Positions 1 through 8,888 of a stretch of 64,000 nt of DNA are shown one piece after another. The notes under the pieces were generated by a model, which did no database searches, was not told the DNA's origin, and saw only the letters and a program-made list of their open reading frames with translations. Made by a program: the position numbers and the translations under genes. Positions within the stretch are counted from its first letter, which is position 1. Each line of letters starts with the position of its first letter. The stretch comes from Xenophilus azovorans DSM 13620 (GTDB lineage: Bacteria; Pseudomonadota; Gammaproteobacteria; Burkholderiales; Burkholderiaceae_C), in contig NZ_JQKD01000005.1 of the NCBI RefSeq assembly GCF_000745855.1, positions 242,955 to 306,954 of the forward strand, read 5' to 3'.

Positions 1-84
1 ATTGCGGTTGGGGACACTCATCGCGTGTTGCTCGGAGCACGCAAGCGCGCGATCCACGATGCCGGAGACGATCCTCTTGACCAC
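1..84 (-). CDS. possible 5' end of a gene running off the left edge (partial)
   Basis: Twenty-eight open codons run leftward from a GTG at 84-82 to the window edge, in the same direction as the aldehyde dehydrogenase that ends at 105. The 21-bp gap would fit a fourth gene of that operon. The fragment is too short to recognise, I see no clear ribosome binding site, and the open frame could be chance in GC-rich DNA. Confidence 0.2.
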   Translation of the reverse strand, partial: MVKRIVSGIVDRALACSEQHAMSVPNRN

Positions 85-104
85 CTATCGAGCGACCATG
101 ATCC

Positions 105-1607
105 CTAGCCGAGCTTCACGTTGACGTTCTTCAGCTGCGTGAACTCCAGCAGCTCCTCCTTGCATTCCTCCCTGCCGACGCCGGACTGCTTGTAGCCGCC
201 GAACGGCGCGCCGGGGATGTGCACCGAACACTCGTTGACCCACACGTAGCCCGACTGGATCCGCTTCGCGGCACGCAGGCCGGTGTTCAGGCTCGTGGTC
301 CACACCGAGGCCGTCAGCCCGAGCTCCGTGCCATTGACCTCGGCCAGCATCCGGTCCTCGTCGTCCCAGGAAAACACCGAGAGCACCGGGCCGAAGATCT
401 CTTCGCGTGCGATCCGCATGTCGGGCCGCACGCCCGTGAAGATGGTGGGCTCGATGAACAGCCCGTCCTTTAGTTGCGCGTCGCGCGCCGTGCGGCCACC
501 GGTCAGCAGCGTGGCCCCCTCGTCGATGCCGGCCTGGATGTAGTGCAGCGTGCGGTCGTACTGGGCGCGGCTCGCCATTGCGCCCATGGTCGTGTCCAGA
601 TGGGTCGCGATGCCGGGCCGGTGTTTGCGCGCGAGCTCCTGCGTCACGCGCTGCATGAACTCGTCGTGCAGGGATCGGTGCACGTACAGGCGGCTCGTGG
701 AGCCGCACGACTGCCCGCACCACGTGAAGTTCATGCCGCGCACGGCCCCCTCCACCGCGCTGCGCAGGTCCGCGTCGGGGTAGATGACCATCGCGTTCTT
801 GCCGCCCAGCTCCAGCAGGGTGCGCTTCATCGTCTCCGCGGCGGACCGCAGCACGGCCTTGCCCGCCCCGACGCTTCCGATCAGCGCGACGGCCTGCACA
901 TCCGGGTGCACGGACAGCGCGGCACCCGTGTCCCGGCCGCCGGCGATGCAGTTCAGCACGCCCGGGGGGAACAGGCCGTCCAGGATCTCCATCAGCCGGA
1001 TGGTCGACAGCGGCGCCTGCTCCGGCGGCTTGAGAATGACCGTGTTGCCCGCCGCGAGCGGCGCGGCGATCTTGCCGGCCGCGAACATGAACGGGTGGTT
1101 GAAGGGGAAGATCCGCGCGACCGGGCCGAGCGGTTCCCTGAGCGTGTAGTTCAGCGCGCCGTTGGCGGTGGGGATGGTCTCGCCCTTGATCTCGAGCACC
1201 AGTCCCGCGAAGTAGTCCAGCTGGGTGGCCGCGATCTCCGCGTCCATCTGCATGGCGCGCACGGGATTGCCGCAGTTGGCGGCGTCCAGCAGCGCCAGCT
1301 CGCGTGAATGCAGGCGCACGCGGCGTGCCGCTTCACGCAGCAGCGCCGCGCGCTGCAGGGGAGGGCTCTCGGCCCAGGCCGGGAAGGCGGCCTTCGCCGA
1401 GGCGACCGAGGCGTCAACCTCCGCCGAACCCGCCGAGGTCACGTCGGCCAGACGCTCGCCCGTGGACGGGTTGAAGGTCGCGATCGCCTGGCCCGCTCCC
1501 TCCTGCCAGCGGCCGTCCCAAAAGAGCCCGCTCGACCGGGGCAGGACGCGCTGGACGTAGGGGCTCAGGTCGCCGCTGTCCGGCAGGACGATGGGGGCCG
1601 CTGTCAT
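105..1607 (-). CDS. aldehyde dehydrogenase (NAD(P)+-dependent)
   Basis: A 500-residue protein of the aldehyde dehydrogenase superfamily, which oxidises aldehydes to acids in the cytoplasm. The catalytic glutamate lies in the ELGGK motif at about residues 266-270 and the nucleophilic cysteine in GQSC at about 301, the usual spacing. An EEIFGPV motif is near residue 400. The start ATG has an AAGGAG ribosome site 7 nt upstream and overlaps the stop of the upstream ThDP enzyme as ATGA, so the two are probably translationally coupled. Pairing with a decarboxylase suggests it oxidises the aldehyde that enzyme releases, as in 2-oxo acid (benzoylformate-like) pathways. The substrate itself is not shown by the sequence. 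Confidence 0.9.
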   Translation of the reverse strand: MTAAPIVLPDSGDLSPYVQRVLPRSSGLFWDGRWQEGAGQAIATFNPSTGERLADVTSAGSAEVDASVASAKAAFPAWAESPPLQRAALLREAARRVRLHSRELALLDAANCGNPVRAMQMDAEIAATQLDYFAGLVLEIKGETIPTANGALNYTLREPLGPVARIFPFNHPFMFAAGKIAAPLAAGNTVILKPPEQAPLSTIRLMEILDGLFPPGVLNCIAGGRDTGAALSVHPDVQAVALIGSVGAGKAVLRSAAETMKRTLLELGGKNAMVIYPDADLRSAVEGAVRGMNFTWCGQSCGSTSRLYVHRSLHDEFMQRVTQELARKHRPGIATHLDTTMGAMASRAQYDRTLHYIQAGIDEGATLLTGGRTARDAQLKDGLFIEPTIFTGVRPDMRIAREEIFGPVLSVFSWDDEDRMLAEVNGTELGLTASVWTTSLNTGLRAAKRIQSGYVWVNECSVHIPGAPFGGYKQSGVGREECKEELLEFTQLKNVNVKLG

Positions 1608-3418
1608 GGCTGGGCTCCTTCCTGGTCTTCATGGGAGCGGGTCATGCCGGAGGCCATCGCGGCGCTGTAGCCCGGCGTGACGTGCACATCGACGACGACG
1701 GTCGCTCCTTCCCGCACCGCGGCGACGGCGCGGGCCAGGACCTCGTCGAGCTCCGACGGGCTGTCCGTCGGCCCGAGGCCCTGCAGGCCGAGGCCGCGCG
1801 CGAGCGCGGCCAGATCGGGGTCCGGGTCTCCGATGCGCTGCCCGATCCACCGGTTCTGCACCGGGCGGTCGCGATCGCGGGCCACGCGCTCCTGGTGCAG
1901 CTCGTCGTTGAAGAACGACCGGTTGTTGCAGACGATGGTGAGCAGGGGAACGCCGGCATTGGCGGCGGTCCACAGTGCCGTCAGGCCCATCAGGTAGTCG
2001 CCGTCGCCGGTCATCAGCACGGGCAGGCGGTCGGTGCCGCGCAGCGCCAGCGCGGCGCCGACGGCCATGCCCGGCCCGGAGCCGATGCCGGCGCCCCCGT
2101 CCATGCCCAGGTAGTCCAGCGGGTCGCGGAAGTGGCCCATCTCGCCGCTCCAACCCAGCGGTACGCGGATCAGGGTGACGGGCTGCGTGCCCGCGGCCCG
2201 GCGCAGGGCGTCGGCGACCATCGCGATGCTGATTGTCCCGTCTTCCGGAACCGGTGGCATGGCCATTGGGCGCTTCGGAGCCCGGAGGGCCGAGGTGCGC
2301 TCGGTGCAGGCAGCGCAGAGCAGGGGCACGGCGACGTCCGGCTCGACCGGCATGAACACGTCCACCGGGGGCAGGCCCTGGTGGTCCATGCTCCAGCCGC
2401 GATGGCTGTAGTGGTCGAGCGAGACCTGGATCACCTTGGCGCCGACGCTCTCGTTGCGCCATGCCTGCTGCAGCGTGCCGTTCAGGTCGTACCAGTCCAG
2501 GCTCAGCACGACATCGGCGGCGCGCAGCGTGGCGGCCGCGTCCGGGGTCAGGAAGACGCCCGGCACGGCCGCGTGCAGCGGATGGTCGGTGGGGAAAGAC
2601 GCGCCGGCCCGCAAGTCGGTGAGAACCTGCGCATTGAGCTTCTCGGCCAACTCGATGCGCTGGCGCCAGCCTTCGCTGGACCTGGAGACCCGCCCCATCA
2701 GAATTACCGGACGGGACGCGCCCGAAAGCAGCGCTGCGGCTCTGGCCAGCTCGTCCCTGCCCGGCACGGCGGGCGAGGGAACCTGGTAGCGGCTGACGTC
2801 CGGCAGCGCCGGGATCGCATCGATGCGCGTTTCCTGCAGCGAGACATCGAAGCACACGTAGGTGGGGCCGGCGGGAGCGCTCAGCGCGATCTGCTTGGCC
2901 CGCAGCAGCGCCTCGTACGACGCGGCGACGGAAGCCGGCTGCGCGTCCCACTTGCTGAAGTCGCGCACCAGTGCGCCCTGGTCCTGCGCGGTGTGCATCC
3001 AGTCGATCCAGGGGCGCCGCTTGGCCGCATCGACCGGGCCCGTCGCGCCCAGGACCAGCACGGGCACGCGGTCCACCCAGGCGTTGAAGATCGCCATGGA
3101 CGCATGCATCAGGCCCACGTTGCTGTGAACAATGGCAGCCAGCGGCTTCCCTGTGACCTTCGCATAGCCGTGGGCGATCGCGACGGCATGCTCCTCATGG
3201 AGCACGACCAGCATCTGCGGATCGATGTTGCCGAGGTGGTTGACGAGGCTGTCGTGCAGACCGCGGAAGCTCGAGCCGGGGTTCAGGAGGACATAGGGGA
3301 TGTCGAGCGCGCGGATCATCTCCGCGATCGCGTCGCTGGCCCACAGACTGCCGGCGCTGGCGCCGGCGCCCGGTGCGGGGATGTCGCGGCGCAAAGGAAT
3401 GGCTTGCTTCGAATTCAA
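1604..3418 (-). CDS. thiamine diphosphate-dependent decarboxylase/acetolactate synthase-like enzyme
   Basis: A 604-residue member of the ThDP-binding enzyme family. The N-terminal PYR domain carries HEEHAVAIAHGYA with the conserved cofactor-activating glutamate near residue 75. The C-terminal PP domain carries the ThDP motif beginning GDGDYLMGL and ending in NN. It could decarboxylate a 2-oxo acid to an aldehyde, fitting the coupled aldehyde dehydrogenase downstream, but acetolactate-synthase-like proteins of this length have varied substrates. The start appears to be TTG, with GGAG 8 nt upstream. The gene begins 12 bp after the Bug receptor, so receptor, decarboxylase and dehydrogenase form one operon. 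Confidence 0.8.
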   Translation of the reverse strand: MNSKQAIPLRRDIPAPGAGASAGSLWASDAIAEMIRALDIPYVLLNPGSSFRGLHDSLVNHLGNIDPQMLVVLHEEHAVAIAHGYAKVTGKPLAAIVHSNVGLMHASMAIFNAWVDRVPVLVLGATGPVDAAKRRPWIDWMHTAQDQGALVRDFSKWDAQPASVAASYEALLRAKQIALSAPAGPTYVCFDVSLQETRIDAIPALPDVSRYQVPSPAVPGRDELARAAALLSGASRPVILMGRVSRSSEGWRQRIELAEKLNAQVLTDLRAGASFPTDHPLHAAVPGVFLTPDAAATLRAADVVLSLDWYDLNGTLQQAWRNESVGAKVIQVSLDHYSHRGWSMDHQGLPPVDVFMPVEPDVAVPLLCAACTERTSALRAPKRPMAMPPVPEDGTISIAMVADALRRAAGTQPVTLIRVPLGWSGEMGHFRDPLDYLGMDGGAGIGSGPGMAVGAALALRGTDRLPVLMTGDGDYLMGLTALWTAANAGVPLLTIVCNNRSFFNDELHQERVARDRDRPVQNRWIGQRIGDPDPDLAALARGLGLQGLGPTDSPSELDEVLARAVAAVREGATVVVDVHVTPGYSAAMASGMTRSHEDQEGAQP

Positions 3419-3430
3419 TGGTTACTCCGC

Positions 3431-4423
3431 TCAATCGGCCTTGATGCCCGCGCTCTTGATGACACTTGCCCATCGCGCGGTGTCCTTCTCGACCAGCTTG
3501 GTCATCTCCCGCGGCGTGCTCGGCCGCGCATCGATGCCTTGCTCGGCGAGCTTTTCCTTCACCGCAGGCTCCACCAGGACCTTGGTGACATCTTCGTTGA
3601 TCCGCTTGATCACCGCCGCAGGCGTCCCTGCGGGAGCCGCCAAGCCGAGCCAGATCTCGCTGTCGTACTGGGGCAGGCCCGCCTCGGCCATCGTCGGGAC
3701 ATCGGCCAGCAGGGAGGCGCGCCGGGTGCCGCCCACGGCGAGCGCGCGCAGCTTCCCGGTGCGGATGTGTGGCAGCAGCGAGTTGATGGCGCCGAACTGC
3801 AGGTCGACCTGGCCGGCCAGCATGTCCGTGATGGCAGGCGCAGCGCCCTTGTAGGGGATGTGGGTGATGTCGGTGCCCGTCATTGCCTTGAAGAGCTCTG
3901 CGGACAGATGCTGCGGGCTGCCGGAGCCCGACGAGGCATAGGTCAGCTTGCCCGGAGCGGCCTTCGCGAGATCCACCAGTTCCTTCACGGTCGTCGCCTT
4001 CACGTTCGAGTTCACGACCAGCACGACAGGCACCGCGCCGAGCTGCGTGACCTGGGCGAAGTCGCGCGCGACGACGTACGGCGTGTTGGGCAACAGCACC
4101 GGATTGATGGACATGGTGTTGTTGTTGGTGATCAGCAGCTTGTAGCCATCCGCAGGGGCCTTGGCCACGTGGTCGGTCCCGATGCTTCCGGCGGCGCCTG
4201 CCTTGTTGTCCACGATGACCGGCTGGTTCCAGATCTGGCTGAGCCGCTGGCCAATCACGCGGGCGATGACGTCGTTGCTACCGCCGGGAGTGAAGGGCAC
4301 GATGAGGGTGACCGGCTTGGTGGGGTAGTTCTCTTGCGCGATCGCCATGTGGCCGAAGCCTGCGGCGAGCATGGTGGCGGCCGCGAGCAGCGAGCGCCGC
4401 GTGGGGCTGGATGGATTCTTCAT
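3431..4423 (-). CDS. Bug/TctC-family periplasmic solute-binding receptor
   Basis: A 330-residue tripartite tricarboxylate transporter receptor (Bug family). It has a signal peptide with a twin-arginine-like RRS followed by a hydrophobic stretch, then the family hallmark (YPTKPVTLIVPFTPGGSND) and PYKGAAPA. These receptors bind carboxylates in the periplasm. I chose ATG 4423 because GGAGA lies just upstream; a 7-residue longer start is possible. It is the first gene of the operon with the decarboxylase and the aldehyde dehydrogenase, so its ligand is probably their substrate. No TctA or TctB membrane subunit is nearby. Confidence 0.85.
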   Translation of the reverse strand: MKNPSSPTRRSLLAAATMLAAGFGHMAIAQENYPTKPVTLIVPFTPGGSNDVIARVIGQRLSQIWNQPVIVDNKAGAAGSIGTDHVAKAPADGYKLLITNNNTMSINPVLLPNTPYVVARDFAQVTQLGAVPVVLVVNSNVKATTVKELVDLAKAAPGKLTYASSGSGSPQHLSAELFKAMTGTDITHIPYKGAAPAITDMLAGQVDLQFGAINSLLPHIRTGKLRALAVGGTRRASLLADVPTMAEAGLPQYDSEIWLGLAAPAGTPAAVIKRINEDVTKVLVEPAVKEKLAEQGIDARPSTPREMTKLVEKDTARWASVIKSAGIKAD

Positions 4424-5137
4424 GGTGTCTCCGGTTGCAGGCAACTACACGTGCCCTAAGAAGAACCGAATGCTAGGAACAAGGTTGATGTGCATCAAGC
4501 TTGAATGCGCGGTCAACCTATGACGGAAGCAATCTGGCACGGCAGCCGGCATGGCGAGCTAGGGTCCATCCCGATGTTGATCGATGGTTCAACCGGCGCC
4601 GCCCGCTGCCCATGCTGTTCGCGTCAATGGGTTCGCTGTCGGCCCGCGTGGCCAATGGGCCCGGCTTCCATCGCACGTCGCGCGCATTGGCGAAGACGCC
4701 GTGCTGCCCTGACCACTGGGCCGCGTGTCCGTGCGGCGCTGAGCAGTGCCCACGGTCTCGCGCATCGGCACGGGGCCGGCGATGGCCCGACTAGCGGCGC
4801 GTGGAAATTGGAAGCGCACCGCCGGCGGACGCGCCTGCGTGCCCGTGAATGGCGGGCAGAGGTGGGAGCGCGACCGGATCGCTGACCGGGTCGTTCCATC
4901 GGCCGGACATGGGCCATGTCCCGTGTCCGATCGTGCATCGCTCCTTGCCGCGGCAATGGGATCTGTACCCGATGGGATGCTGCGCGCTTCGCCGCGAGGC
5001 ATTGATCAGCCAATCAATCCGGGTTGGTTCCGATGCCATCCTGGATGGTCTCTGTCAGCGTTCCGCGGCCGCTGGCAAGTCGGCTGAAAAAGCGTCGCAC
5101 GCCTGCCACAAGCGTTCGATTTTTACCTGAGATATTT

Positions 5138-5171
5138 ACTTAGGTGACTATCTAAAAAGTTAGTCGACTAT
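5138..5171. promoter_or_regulatory. tandem palindromic operator candidate upstream of the porin
   Basis: Two related palindromes, TTAGGTGACTA (5140-5150) and TTAGTCGACTA (5160-5170, containing the perfect palindrome TAGTCGACTA), are centred exactly 20 bp apart, so a dimeric regulator would bind both on the same DNA face. The motif recurs at 18579 and 21381. Half-site and length suit a MarR- or GntR-like repressor; the protein is not identified. Confidence 0.5.
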
Positions 5172-5200
5172 CTATACTTCCCCGAGCCGGAGGAGCCACG

Positions 5201-5263
5201 ATGAATCCGCGAGTCATCGAGCGATGTGGTCTTTGGTGGGCTGCGCGTGGAACTTTCCCATGA
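5201..5263 (+). CDS. possible 20-residue leader peptide
   Basis: A very short ORF (ATG 5201, TGA 5261-5263) sits between the operator pair and the porin, with GGAGGAG 7-13 nt before its ATG, a better ribosome site than many real genes here have. It contains two adjacent tryptophans. It could be a leader peptide or a chance ORF; no conservation can be checked. Confidence 0.2.
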   Translation: MNPRVIERCGLWWAARGTFP

Positions 5264-5329
5264 GACGCCAGGCGCAATGTGAAGAAGAGGAAGTGGGGCA
5301 AAGCCCCAAGTTCAACGAAGGAGACAACT

Positions 5330-6451
5330 ATGAACGGAATGGCCAAGCATGCGGTCGCATGCGCCGTGCTGCTGTCCGTCTGCGGCGCAGCCAACGCGCA
5401 GAGCAGCGTGACCATCTATGGGCGAGCGGATGCAGGCGTGGACTCGCCGCGTTCGGGAGGCGGTAGCGTCAATCGGGTGATCTCGGGGGGAAGCGCCGGG
5501 AGCAACCTGGGCTTTCGCGGTGTGGAGGACCTTGGGGGAGGGCTTGCTGCTGTCTTCCGCCTCGAGATGGGCATCAACCTCGACGACGGCACGCTCGGCC
5601 AAGGCGGTCGCGCGTTCGGACGCGAGGCGTCGGTCGGGCTGAGCGACGCGCGGTTCGGCACGTTGCAGATGGGCCGCATTCCCACTCCCTACTACATGGT
5701 CCAGAGCAGTGTGGATGCCTTCGTCTGGGAAGGCGCGGGCGGGCTGCTCGCGCTCACCCGGAACATCAGCCCGACCACGCAGCGCCAGGTGCTGCCGATG
5801 GGCGTGTCGGCGCGGCAGGACAACGCGGTCAACTACGTGTCGCCGCGCTGGGGCGGCATCGAGTTCCGTGGCCAGTACTCGTTCGGTGAGAATTCGGCGA
5901 CGATCGGACGCGGGTACGGCGCATCCGCGCGATACCAAGCCGGCGGCTTCGACCTCAACGCTGGCTTCCAGCGGCAGGAGGGACCGGACGACGCCGCGGG
6001 CAAGGTCTCGGCGATGGTGCTCGGTGGCTCGTACGACGCCCGCTTCGCCAAGTTTTTCATGGGCATGACGGTGGAGAAGAATTCCTGCGTGACCTGCACC
6101 GGAGCCATCGCGCGGCTCCCGGGTGCCTCGACGAGCGAGTTCAGGCTGACCAACGTCGGCGTGCGCGTGCCTTTCGGGCAATTCACGGCCATTGCCCAGT
6201 TCACCCGCGTCAACGACAGGTCGGACTACACGGCGTTGACGGGCAACCGGGACGCGAACTGGATTGCACTCGGCGGCGACTACGACCTGTCGAAGAGGAC
6301 GCGCCTGTACTTCGGCGTGGGACAGATCAGCAACAAGAACGGCTCGCAGTACGTGCTGGGCACCGGCACTGCGCAGGCGCCGGCCACGCTGGTCGGCTCG
6401 GCCAGCGGCAGTTCCCGGAACATCTACATGGGGGTCCGGCACAACTTCTGA
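5330..6451 (+). CDS. Gram-negative trimeric porin (beta-proteobacterial type)
   Basis: A 373-residue outer-membrane porin. It starts with a signal peptide ending in ANAQSSVTIYGRADAG, the typical mature N-terminus of betaproteobacterial porins (Porin_4/OmpC-like), and ends in the terminal phenylalanine needed for outer-membrane assembly. Alternating amphipathic strands run through the whole length. The start ATG 5330 has AAGGAG 7 nt upstream; a frame-open extension to 5279 is not needed. It is probably a single-gene unit: a terminator lies about 90 bp after the stop. The operator pair upstream suggests control together with the neighbouring catabolic genes, and it may admit their aromatic substrates. 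Confidence 0.9.
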   Translation: MNGMAKHAVACAVLLSVCGAANAQSSVTIYGRADAGVDSPRSGGGSVNRVISGGSAGSNLGFRGVEDLGGGLAAVFRLEMGINLDDGTLGQGGRAFGREASVGLSDARFGTLQMGRIPTPYYMVQSSVDAFVWEGAGGLLALTRNISPTTQRQVLPMGVSARQDNAVNYVSPRWGGIEFRGQYSFGENSATIGRGYGASARYQAGGFDLNAGFQRQEGPDDAAGKVSAMVLGGSYDARFAKFFMGMTVEKNSCVTCTGAIARLPGASTSEFRLTNVGVRVPFGQFTAIAQFTRVNDRSDYTALTGNRDANWIALGGDYDLSKRTRLYFGVGQISNKNGSQYVLGTGTAQAPATLVGSASGSSRNIYMGVRHNF

Positions 6452-6542
6452 TGATGGCGACCGGCGCCGCGTCGCCGCAGCTCCGCGACGGGCTGCGGTG
6501 GCAGGACGCCGGGACCCTTTTGCATTGTTATCTCCAAGGTTT

Positions 6543-6571
6543 GGTGCCGGGGCAACCCGGCGCCTTTTTTT
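6543..6571 (+). terminator. intrinsic terminator of the porin gene
   Basis: A 9-bp stem (GGTGCCGGG / CCCGGCGCC, one G-T pair) with a GCAA tetraloop is followed by seven T residues, a strong rho-independent terminator on the plus strand. Confidence 0.85.
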
Positions 6572-7365
6572 GCGCACGGGTACCTGCCCGCGGAACGCTC
6601 CGAGAAGGTGGGCAAGGGCATTGCCCACTGCGCAAGTCCGGGCCCACCGCCCGGCGCGGGCGGCAGAAGGCACTTCGCTCAGCGTGGTGCGCCGAGCGGC
6701 CCGAAGGCCGCTTGAAGCTGCGCCTCGGAGCGGCCGCGCCGCTCTGATCGGCTCGCGCGTTGGCGTGCTGCGCCCGCGCCGCGGCTGAGGGCCCGTCGCT
6801 TCGCCGGTGCAGTCAGCGAACATGGGCTCTCCCGGAACGCTGGTCCCCGGCACCGTCGCATGCGCAGGCGCGCACCGCACCGCCCGCGCCACCCAGGCTT
6901 TGAGCGACGCCGGCGCCTTCTCGAGTTGGACCTCTCATTGCGCGTCGGCCAGGTGCTCAGCGATGCGGATGCGCTCGCCAGCTGCCAGGCAAGCGCGGCG
7001 GACAAGGGCAGGACCAGGAACTCCGGCGGATTAAGCCGGCCTGCTGTGATGTGGAGCGCGAACTGCGCTTCGTGCGGCCGCGCCTGTACCCAATGGTGAC
7101 CACGCTGCCTGCCGTCGGCCGCGCGGCGCGTGGCGTAACCCATGGGCCATGCCCCTGGAGGGCGCCGCGCCTCTTCGGAGTTGGCCACCACTGGCGACGG
7201 TTCAGATCTATGAAGGGCGTGGATCCTGGTGAATTCATTTCTTCGATACAGCGAATAGGCCAGCCTGCGTTGCCGGGGACGCACGGGCCCACCAGAATTG
7301 ACGGCGGTCAACAAGCGTCCGCGACAACGAATCGCGGATATCGACAACCGCCCAGGAGACACCCC
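6572..7365. other. intergenic region, no recognisable gene
   Basis: About 790 bp between the porin terminator and the next Bug receptor. Open frames on both strands encode low-complexity Arg/Ala/Pro-rich products typical of chance ORFs in GC-rich DNA. I see nothing beyond the presumed promoter and the AGGAGA ribosome site of the gene at 7366. Confidence 0.5.
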
Positions 7366-8343
7366 ATGAAGACCTTCCAGGTCGCCGCGGCCCTCGCCGT
7401 GTCGCTCATTTGCGCCGCCCTTCCGGTGCACGCACAAGCACCAGCTTCCCGTGACTATCCCAGCCGGCCGATCCGGATGGTCGTGCCGTTCCCGGCCGGC
7501 GGTCCCACCGACCTGCTGGCCCGCGTCGTCGGGCAGCGCATGGGCGAGCTGATGCGCCAGCCGATCGTGGTGGACAACAAGCCTGGGGCCAACACCATCA
7601 TCGGCGCCGATGCGGTGGCGAAGGCGGCGCCGGACGGCTACACGCTGCTGATGGCCATCGACAACACGCTGGTGATGAACCAGTACCTCTACGCCAAGCT
7701 GCCCTACGATCCCGTCAAGGACTTCGAGCCGATCGGCAAGGTGGCCACCACGCCCCTGGTGGTTATGACGCACCAGGCCGGTCCGCAGTCCATGCAGGCG
7801 CTGGTCGCGCAGGCCAAGGCCGGCCCTGCCGCGCTGAGCTATGGCTTCGGCACCTTCACGTCCCAGCTCTCCGGCGAACTGCTCAAGCGCACGCTGGGCA
7901 AGGAGGTGGTCTCGGTTCCCTACAAGGGCAGCGCGGGCACGACCCAGAGCCTACTGACCAAGGACGTCACGTTCACCATCGACGGCATCACGACCGCCAT
8001 GCCCCATTTCGAGAAGGGCACGCTGCGGCCGCTCGCGCGCCTGAGCGCCAAGCCCATCCCTACGCTGCCCAACGTGCCGTCGATGGCCGATGTGGGGATC
8101 AAACTGCCCGACATCGACGTGTGGATGGCGCTGCTGGCGCCCAAGGGAACGCCCGCGGCGGTGGTGGACGAGCTCAACCGCGCGCTGACGCAGGCCCTCG
8201 CATCCAAGGACGTGCAGGAGAAGCTCCTGGGCGCCGGGCTGCTGGCCGACGCCAGCTCGCCGCAGGCGCTGCGCGGCTTCATCACCTCGGAGGCCGCCAG
8301 GTGGCGTCCCGTCATCGCGGAAGCCGGCATCAGGATCGATTGA
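7366..8343 (+). CDS. Bug/TctC-family periplasmic solute-binding receptor
   Basis: A 325-residue Bug receptor with a clear signal peptide (cleavage near AHAQA), then YPSRPIRMVVPFPAGGPTD and PYKGSAGTT, the family signatures. ATG 7366 follows AGGAGAC. It is the first gene of a five-gene plus-strand cluster (receptor, cupin, amidohydrolase, receptor, racemase-family enzyme), so it probably imports or senses their substrate. No transporter membrane subunits are encoded nearby. Confidence 0.85.
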   Translation: MKTFQVAAALAVSLICAALPVHAQAPASRDYPSRPIRMVVPFPAGGPTDLLARVVGQRMGELMRQPIVVDNKPGANTIIGADAVAKAAPDGYTLLMAIDNTLVMNQYLYAKLPYDPVKDFEPIGKVATTPLVVMTHQAGPQSMQALVAQAKAGPAALSYGFGTFTSQLSGELLKRTLGKEVVSVPYKGSAGTTQSLLTKDVTFTIDGITTAMPHFEKGTLRPLARLSAKPIPTLPNVPSMADVGIKLPDIDVWMALLAPKGTPAAVVDELNRALTQALASKDVQEKLLGAGLLADASSPQALRGFITSEAARWRPVIAEAGIRID

Positions 8344-8363
8344 CATTCACGAAGGAGATCACC

Positions 8364-8888
8364 ATGACCACGAACAGACTTACCAACAGCTTCGCGCCGA
8401 TCGTCAACAGCGCCGCGGAGTGGCGCGCCGAGATGGCGCGCCTGGAAAAGCCGGGCCAGCCCAGCTTCTTCCACATCCGGGCCCAGTTGCCGAAGCAGGG
8501 CCGCACCAACCAGGTCCTTGGCGCGTCGCGCTACATGAACGTGGTGCTCAAGACCTACGCGAGCGGCGGCGAGAACGAGATCCACGCGCATTCCAACGAG
8601 GACCACGTGTTCGTCATCCTGCAGGGCGGCGCGGTGTTCCACGGACCGAATGGCGAGACGCGCGAGGTCGGCAGGAACGACTGCGTGCTGCTGCCGGCCG
8701 GCACCTTCTACTGGTTCCATGCGAAGGAGGACGGGGAGGAACTCGTCATGCTGCGCATCGGCGCGCACATCGACCCCGACAGCGACGTGCTCGCGCGCAT
8801 CGACCTGGAGGGCAAGCCCTTCGATGGCTATTCCGAGAAGAACAAGGAAGTGCCGGTGGTGCTGTACGAGGATCGGATCTACGAATGA
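8364..8888 (+). CDS. cupin-domain protein
   Basis: A 174-residue single-domain cupin. Motif 1 (about residues 70-90) has HAHSNEDH, with the two metal-type histidines and an acidic residue, and motif 2 has PAGTFYWFHA with the third histidine, so a metal site is likely. Cupins beside catabolic hydrolases are often dioxygenases, isomerases or decarboxylases; the substrate is unknown. GAAGGAGA precedes ATG 8364, and its stop overlaps the next start as ATGA. Confidence 0.75.
   Translation: MTTNRLTNSFAPIVNSAAEWRAEMARLEKPGQPSFFHIRAQLPKQGRTNQVLGASRYMNVVLKTYASGGENEIHAHSNEDHVFVILQGGAVFHGPNGETREVGRNDCVLLPAGTFYWFHAKEDGEELVMLRIGAHIDPDSDVLARIDLEGKPFDGYSEKNKEVPVVLYEDRIYE

Larger units (their letters stand above)
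4424..5329. other. intergenic region between divergent operons, no recognisable protein gene
   Basis: About 900 bp separate the minus-strand decarboxylase operon from the plus-strand porin. I see no conserved protein. A 15-nt dyad (GACATGG-G-CCATGTC, 4906-4920) of unknown meaning, the operator pair at 5138-5171 and a 20-codon leader ORF at 5201 are the only structured elements I can point to. Promoters for both operons must lie here. Confidence 0.5.

Noticed and set aside
1631..4459. A 942-residue open frame on the plus strand, antisense to the decarboxylase and receptor genes
   Set aside because: Its product is low-complexity, rich in Arg, Gly, His and Asp, with no family signatures, and it mirrors well-supported genes on the other strand. 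Long antisense frames are expected at this GC content.
4906..4920. Dyad GACATGG-G-CCATGTC as an operator
   Set aside because: It is isolated, far from any gene start and not repeated elsewhere except for a partial resemblance at about 7140, so there is no support for a function.
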